A stretch of 18,682 nt of DNA from Deltaproteobacteria bacterium UBA7527 (lineage in GTDB: Bacteria; Desulfobacterota; Syntrophorhabdia; Syntrophorhabdales; Syntrophorhabdaceae). A program made the position numbers and the translations under genes. How positions within the stretch are numbered: position 1 is the first letter of the stretch; each line of letters opens with the position of its first letter. The stretch spans positions 41,276-59,957 of the forward strand of contig DLMV01000049.1 in assembly GCA_002478225.1 (NCBI GenBank), written 5' to 3'. This document shows positions 15,006-18,682 of the stretch, piece after piece. The notes beneath the pieces were generated by a model. The model had not been told where the DNA came from and did no database searches. It saw only the letters and a list, made by a program, of their open reading frames with translations.

Positions 15006-15268
15006 TCTTCCTGAAATCCTTCGTCAATAAGATTGCCGATCTCACGGAACGCCCTTTCTTCGTCATCGCCTTCAACCCTTAACGTGACCCTGCTTCCCAG
15101 CGGACAGGCAAGCATCAAGAGACCCATAATGCTCTTGCCGTTTACAAGCGTGCCGTCTTTTTCAACCAAAACGTTTGCTTTGAACTCGGCGGCCTTTTTC
15201 ACGAATGTTGCAGCCGCCCTTGCGTGAAGACCAAGCCTGTTCCTGATGGTAAATACACCCTCCAACAC
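15002..15268 (-). CDS. ptsH: HPr phosphocarrier protein
   Basis: This 88-residue protein carries phosphate between enzyme I and EIIA domains. The phosphorylatable His15 in RLGLHARAA and the regulatory Ser46 in GKSIMGLL are both at canonical positions. Ser46 is the substrate site of HPr kinase/phosphorylase, whose gene (hprK) lies four genes upstream, so both modifications are plausible here. The start codon is GTG (complement of 15266-15268). The gene begins six bases after the EIIA-Man stop and overlaps ptsI by four bases. Confidence 0.96.
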   Translation of the reverse strand: MLEGVFTIRNRLGLHARAAATFVKKAAEFKANVLVEKDGTLVNGKSIMGLLMLACPLGSRVTLRVEGDDEERAFREIGNLIDEGFQEE

Positions 15269-15274
15269 TGTGCC

Positions 15275-15685
15275 TTATCCTTTTTTCCTTGCCTTTAGAA
15301 CATCCGTTGCGAGATAGATATTTTTCTGTCCGTACTGGGTGATGAACTCTGCAAGCTCATCGATCGATTTTCCTTCCCTGTATGTTGTCAGTTTTATCAG
15401 CATGGGGAGGTTCACTCCTGCAACAACTTCAATCTTTCCCTCTTCCAGAAAAGAGAGGCTGATATTCGATGGCGTCCCCCCGAACATATCGGTAAGAATA
15501 ATAACCCCATCGCCGGCGCTTGTTTCCTTGATCGCCGACACGATCCTGCCTTTTATGGCCTCAACGTCCTCGTCAGGAAAGATATCGACATATGTGAACT
15601 GCTTTTGTTTGCCTACGATAAGTTCCGTTGCCGCCACCATCTCTCGCGCAAGATTAAAATGCGCCGCTACTACCAGCCCGATCAT
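15275..15685 (-). CDS. PTS EIIA component, mannose family
   Basis: This 136-residue protein is a free-standing EIIA-Man domain. The expected phosphohistidine is His9 in GLVVAAHFN, and the DMFGGTPSNISL motif (66-77) is typical of the family. In sugar transport EIIA-Man gives phosphate to EIIB, but no EIIB, EIIC or EIID gene is in the window, so this protein may be an orphan regulator reading the phosphorylation state of HPr. GGAGGG lies about six bases before the ATG. It is 11 bases after rapZ and 6 bases before HPr. Confidence 0.93.
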   Translation of the reverse strand: MIGLVVAAHFNLAREMVAATELIVGKQKQFTYVDIFPDEDVEAIKGRIVSAIKETSAGDGVIILTDMFGGTPSNISLSFLEEGKIEVVAGVNLPMLIKLTTYREGKSIDELAEFITQYGQKNIYLATDVLKARKKG

Positions 15686-15696
15686 AAGAACCCTCC

Positions 15697-16542
15697 CTAC
15701 CTGTCTATATCCCTGTGGATAGTGAAAACATTATAGTTCAACGCAAGCAATCTTTCTGCAAGCTCATGTGCGATGAACACTGACCTGTGCTTCCCCCCGG
15801 TGCACCCGAAACAGACCGTCAGATAGCTTTTTCCTTCTCTTTCAAACAAGGGTATAAGGTACACCAGAAAATTATAAAGCAAAAGCGAATATTGGGCATA
15901 CATTTCGCTGGACCTTATAAATTCTCCTACATCTTTCTCGAGACCCGTCTTCTCCCGCAATCCATCAGCAAAAAAGGGATTTGGCAGAAACCTTACGTCA
16001 AACAGCATATCTGCTTCCGGCGGTATCCCGTATGGGTACCCGAAGGATATAAGGTTTATCTTCATTACCTGCGCTTCCTGGCTGTATTTCTTCAGGACAA
16101 AGCGCCTCAGGTCATGTTGGATAAGATGTGTGCTGTCGATCACCTGGTCCGCCATATCCTTGATCCAACTGACAAGTCCCCTTTCTTCTTTCAGGGCGTC
16201 GCGGACATTGGAAGTAGAAAAAAGCGGATGCGACCTTCTTGTCTCCTTGTACCGCCTGAGAAGTATGTCTTCGGAGCTTTCGAGAAAAATGATCTCCGCC
16301 TGGTAGTTGTCCTTGATGCTTTTGAGAATATCCTTTCCCTCATCAAAGAACTCTCTTTCCCTTACATCGATCACAAAGGCGCATTTTCCCATCTTCTCTC
16401 CGGCGGCCTGACACAGTTCGAGGAACTTCTCCAGGAGTATGAGCGGGAAATTATCGACGCAGAAGAACCCAATGTCTTCAAGCGCCCTCAGGAATGTCGT
16501 TTTTCCCGAACCGGATATACCGCTTACAATGACCACCTTCAT
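15697..16542 (-). CDS. rapZ: RapZ (YvcJ/YhbJ) nucleotide-binding protein
   Basis: This 281-residue protein has an N-terminal P-loop NTPase domain with Walker A GISGSGKT (8-15), a CVDNFP motif (28-33) and the basic RYKETRRSHPL segment. The C-terminal domain carries the family signature GCTGGKHRSVFIAHELAERL. In enterobacteria RapZ binds small RNAs and delivers them to RNase E to control glucosamine-6-phosphate synthase, and it senses cell-envelope precursors. In other bacteria its target is unknown. It starts two bases after the hprK stop and is followed by EIIA-Man, the common linkage with PTS regulatory genes. No sRNA partner is visible here. Confidence 0.95.
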   Translation of the reverse strand: MKVVIVSGISGSGKTTFLRALEDIGFFCVDNFPLILLEKFLELCQAAGEKMGKCAFVIDVREREFFDEGKDILKSIKDNYQAEIIFLESSEDILLRRYKETRRSHPLFSTSNVRDALKEERGLVSWIKDMADQVIDSTHLIQHDLRRFVLKKYSQEAQVMKINLISFGYPYGIPPEADMLFDVRFLPNPFFADGLREKTGLEKDVGEFIRSSEMYAQYSLLLYNFLVYLIPLFEREGKSYLTVCFGCTGGKHRSVFIAHELAERLLALNYNVFTIHRDIDR

Positions 16543-16544
16543 GG

Positions 16545-17480
16545 TTAGGAGCCACCCCCCATTGATCGCAGCGTCCTCTTTTCAAGTTCCTCCAATGTAT
16601 TTACGCCATGCTTCTTGAGTATGTGTGTCCGGCATGCAAGCTCAATAATAGCAGAGACGTTCTTGCCGGAACTGACGGGGATCCTCACCAGGGGCAGGTC
16701 TAAGCCAAGAAGGCTGTACTTCTCTTCCCTGAGCCCGACCCGCTCGCACTCCGCGTTATTGTCCCAATCAAAAAGTTCTATGGCAAGTTCTATCTTTTTC
16801 GTATCCCGGACGGCAGAGACGCCGAAAAGCTGCCCTATATCAACAATGCCGATACCCCGTATTTCAAGAAGGCTTTTTATCATTTTCGGTGATTCACCGT
16901 AGAGGTCTATTGCCCCCATCTTTTTCACGCAGACGGCATCATCAACAACAAGCCTGTGCCCCCGCATGATCAATTCAAGCGCATTTTCGCTCTTTCCTAT
17001 CCCAGGCCTGCCCATTATCAACGTCCCGACCCCGAATATATCGAGTAGCACCCCGTGGACCGTTGTCGTAGGGGCTAACCTTTCTTCGAGAAATTTTGTT
17101 ATCCTCTCGATAAACACAGAGGTAACGAGTTTTGTCCTCAAGAGGGGGATGCCCTCATCCTCTGTCGTGGCAAGAAAATATTCCGGCACCTTCAGGTTCC
17201 TGGTAACAATAAAGCAGACGACATCGTTCCTGCAAAGCTCCCTGATGATCCTTTTTCTTTCTGCATCGGTCAGCGACCGCAGATATGAGATCTCGATGTT
17301 GCCAAGGATCTGAACCCGATGCGGATGGAGGTAGACCATGTTTCCTGTAATAACAAGGCCGAGCTTCTGGATCCGCTGGTTGTAAATCTTCCTCGAGAGC
17401 CCTTTAGATCCTGAGATAACCTCCAATCCTAACCCATAAAGGGTGTCATCTTTTAGTTCCTGTACGGTTATCCCTTTCAT
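16545..17480 (-). CDS. hprK: HPr kinase/phosphorylase
   Basis: This 311-residue bifunctional enzyme adds phosphate to, or removes it from, Ser46 of HPr in response to metabolite levels. The N-terminal half (about 1-130) is the HprK regulatory fold. The C-terminal kinase domain shows His142 in TVHGVLLD, Walker A GRPGIGKS (157-164), acidic pair Asp180-Asp181 in RLVVDDAV, and the HPrK signature LEIRGIGIVDI (205-215), followed by PVSSGKN (269-275). All catalytic parts are present. In Firmicutes it drives carbon catabolite repression; in proteobacteria its role is less defined. It lies 61 bases after ptsN and immediately before rapZ. Confidence 0.96.
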   Translation of the reverse strand: MKGITVQELKDDTLYGLGLEVISGSKGLSRKIYNQRIQKLGLVITGNMVYLHPHRVQILGNIEISYLRSLTDAERKRIIRELCRNDVVCFIVTRNLKVPEYFLATTEDEGIPLLRTKLVTSVFIERITKFLEERLAPTTTVHGVLLDIFGVGTLIMGRPGIGKSENALELIMRGHRLVVDDAVCVKKMGAIDLYGESPKMIKSLLEIRGIGIVDIGQLFGVSAVRDTKKIELAIELFDWDNNAECERVGLREEKYSLLGLDLPLVRIPVSSGKNVSAIIELACRTHILKKHGVNTLEELEKRTLRSMGGGS

Positions 17481-17541
17481 CCATCCTTTCTCAATGAACA
17501 GGATTTATATGAACGGATCATCAAGCATATAAACGGGGACA

Positions 17542-18003
17542 TTAAATCTTTTCGTCCTCCTCGAGTATGCTCATATATATGTCATGCCTATTTGAGAGTT
17601 TTATCACTTTTTTTCGCAACGACTGATCGCGCAAGATCTTTGTGATCCGTGAGAGCACTTTTAAGTGAAGGCTTGCCGAGTCCTCAGGGGCAAGGACCAG
17701 AAAAAAGATATGAACCGGGGCTCTGTCGACGGCATCGAAATCAACACCGTTTACTGACCTTCCAAAGGCGCACATAATATTGCTGATGTTCTTCAGTTTG
17801 CCGTGCGGGATCGCTACGCCATTACCGATACCGGTGCTGCCAAGCTTTTCGCGCTCCATCACTACGTTGACCACTGCTTCAATGTCTTCGATCAAGCGCG
17901 CATTCGCAAGGGTTTCAACGAGTTCTGTGATGATCTCCTTTTTCGTTTTCCCCCTTATGTCGGCAACGACACATTGTTCTCGAAGTAGTTCTGCTATTTT
18001 CAA
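17542..18003 (-). CDS. ptsN: PTS EIIA-Ntr-like regulatory protein
   Basis: This 153-residue protein of the fructose/nitrogen-type EIIA fold has the phosphohistidine motif GSTGIGNGVAIPHGKL, with the site at His67. EIIA-Ntr proteins link PTS phosphorylation to nitrogen, potassium and stress responses. The start codon is TTG (complement of 18001-18003) and overlaps the hpf stop, so translation is coupled. An AAAAGG stretch lies just before it. No ATG is available in the right place, and MKIAELL matches the usual family start. Phosphate could come from the enzyme I/HPr pair encoded downstream; no dedicated EI-Ntr or NPr is seen. Confidence 0.93.
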   Translation of the reverse strand: MKIAELLREQCVVADIRGKTKKEIITELVETLANARLIEDIEAVVNVVMEREKLGSTGIGNGVAIPHGKLKNISNIMCAFGRSVNGVDFDAVDRAPVHIFFLVLAPEDSASLHLKVLSRITKILRDQSLRKKVIKLSNRHDIYMSILEEDEKI

Positions 18004-18524
18004 GGCCTTTTACCTAATGTTTCTATCAAACCGTATTTCCCATCCTTCCTCTTGTAGACAACGCAGATGTTGTCCCTTTCTCCTTCACGGAATATTATAA
18101 AACTGTCCCCTGAGGCTTGCAACTGCATAACGGCTTCCTCAGGGTCCATGGGTTTTGCATCGATCGTTTTTGTTACAATGATGCTCGATTCTTCAGGGAC
18201 TTGCGGGGACAGGGAATGTTTTGTTTTCACTTCACGGTATTTTTTCGTCTTGTCCCTGAATTTTGTCAATCGCCGTTCGAGCTTATCGAGGATCTTGTCA
18301 ATAGCGGCGTGCATATCGTCCATCACTTCATGGGCATTAAAGACGACCCCGTTTAATGTGAACATCACGTCAACACGATGCCTGTATTTCCTTTCTAGGG
18401 AGAGGACAACATGGACATCAAGCGACGTTTCTACATATTTCTGCAGCCTCGTCATCTTTTCTTCCGCATACTGTCTGATATTCTCGTCAGGTTCAATGTG
18501 CCTAAAGCTTATCGTGATATCCAT
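18000..18524 (-). CDS. hpf: Ribosome hibernation promoting factor, long form
   Basis: This 174-residue protein binds the 30S subunit in slow growth and pairs ribosomes into inactive dimers. The N-terminal S30AE domain (1-98) begins MDITISFRHIEPDENIRQYAEEKM. The C-terminal dimerisation domain covers about 115-172 and includes KPMDPEEAVMQLQASGDSF and YKRKDGKYGLIE, so this is the long type. The frame is open 16 codons further upstream, but the ATG at 18522-18524 is preferred. GGAGG lies just before it, it matches the family start, and the upstream codons overlap a hairpin. As the first visible gene of the cluster, it precedes ptsN, a common order that usually has rpoN before hpf, outside this window. 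Confidence 0.95.
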   Translation of the reverse strand: MDITISFRHIEPDENIRQYAEEKMTRLQKYVETSLDVHVVLSLERKYRHRVDVMFTLNGVVFNAHEVMDDMHAAIDKILDKLERRLTKFRDKTKKYREVKTKHSLSPQVPEESSIIVTKTIDAKPMDPEEAVMQLQASGDSFIIFREGERDNICVVYKRKDGKYGLIETLGKRP

Positions 18525-18547
18525 GGGCCCTCCGCTTATAAAAATAA

Positions 18548-18565
18548 GGTTGGTGTATACCAACC
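18548..18565 (-). promoter_or_regulatory. Palindromic hairpin in front of hpf
   Basis: The arms ggttggt (18548-18554) and accaacc (18559-18565) surround a near-palindromic four-base centre. On the - strand the hairpin is followed by the T-rich TTATTTTTAT and then the hpf ribosome-binding site. It may be an intrinsic terminator of an upstream gene (rpoN is often there), an attenuator, a 5' stabilising hairpin, or an operator. Confidence 0.45.
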
Positions 18566-18574
18566 CTCGCATTT

Positions 18575-18603
18575 AGGTTAACAGATATATGCGGCCATGT
18601 CAA
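18575..18603 (-). promoter_or_regulatory. Possible sigma-70 type promoter for the hpf-PTS cluster
   Basis: On the - strand a perfect -35 hexamer TTGACA (complement of 18598-18603) is followed after 17 bases by TAACCT (complement of 18575-18580), a weak -10 with three of six consensus bases. The predicted start would fall at the edge of the 18548-18565 hairpin, placing that hairpin at the very 5' end of the message. Confidence 0.35.
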
Positions 18604-18653
18604 TCCAATTCATTGAAAATATTCAATATTGAGGCTTGTTGCATCATCCGGTT

Positions 18654-18681
18654 TTCAGCGATCAGCTATCAAATGATATCG
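18654..18681. repeat. Heptamer run of the RTCAGCN class at the right edge
   Basis: Units ttcagcg (18654-18660), atcagct (18661-18667), atcaaat and gatatcg run in 7-base phase to the window edge and may continue beyond it. They resemble the units at 3239-3273 and 13080-13107. Confidence 0.5.
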
Positions 18682-18682
18682 T

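Noticed and set aside
18525..18572. Longer N-terminus for hpf (16 extra codons)
   Set aside because: The extension covers the hairpin at 18548-18565, does not fit the family start, and the downstream ATG has a good Shine-Dalgarno sequence.

Overview
The window looks like part of a Gram-negative, probably anaerobic, deltaproteobacterial (Desulfobacterota-type) chromosome. This is inferred from gene content: a TRAP-type transporter, an acetyl-CoA hydrolase/4-hydroxybutyrate-type CoA-transferase, a short-type S-adenosylhomocysteinase, and a regulatory phosphotransferase (PTS) cluster that combines RapZ and EIIA-Ntr with HPr kinase/phosphorylase. No rRNA or tRNA gene, CRISPR array or intact insertion sequence is visible.

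Left part (1-9075). The + strand begins with the probable tail of a TRAP substrate-binding protein, followed by the small (dctQ) and large (dctM) membrane subunits. On the - strand follows a PRC-barrel/MgtE_N/CBS protein whose frame is cut by a single in-frame TAG. Next come a short glycosyltransferase family 9-like gene (-), an LD-carboxypeptidase (+), a CoA-transferase (+), an NCS2 uracil/xanthine permease with an unusual C-terminal cytosolic extension (-), and a small DUF488 protein (-).

Middle (9076-9539). This is a 464-base stretch without a recognisable gene. It holds a long inverted repeat followed, on the - strand, by a T-rich tract, so it is terminator-like for the large - strand cluster ending at pfkB. 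It also holds a 44-codon unidentified ORF.

Right part (9540-18524). One long run of - strand genes reads hpf, ptsN, hprK, rapZ, EIIA-Man, HPr (ptsH), ptsI, metK, ahcY, pfkB. The first seven form a PTS phosphorelay with no sugar permease (no EIIB or EIIC in view). EI passes phosphate to HPr His15 and on to EIIA-Man and perhaps EIIA-Ntr, and HprK can modify HPr on Ser46. Such an arrangement is regulatory rather than transport-dedicated. The last three genes form a methyl-cycle block: MetK makes SAM, AhcY splits SAH into adenosine and homocysteine, and the PfkB kinase overlaps ahcY by 4 bases, which suggests it may phosphorylate the released adenosine.

The most unusual signal is not a gene. Several intergenic spacers, and one stretch inside the glycosyltransferase gene, are built from degenerate 7-base units in strict 7-base phase. 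The clearest is a 63-base element of nine heptamers (four, one central, four inverted) at 1846-1908. Another, about 147 bases long and AT-rich, lies at 3287-3433. Shorter runs are at 3239-3273, 4004-4024, 11853-11880, 13080-13107 and 18654-18681.
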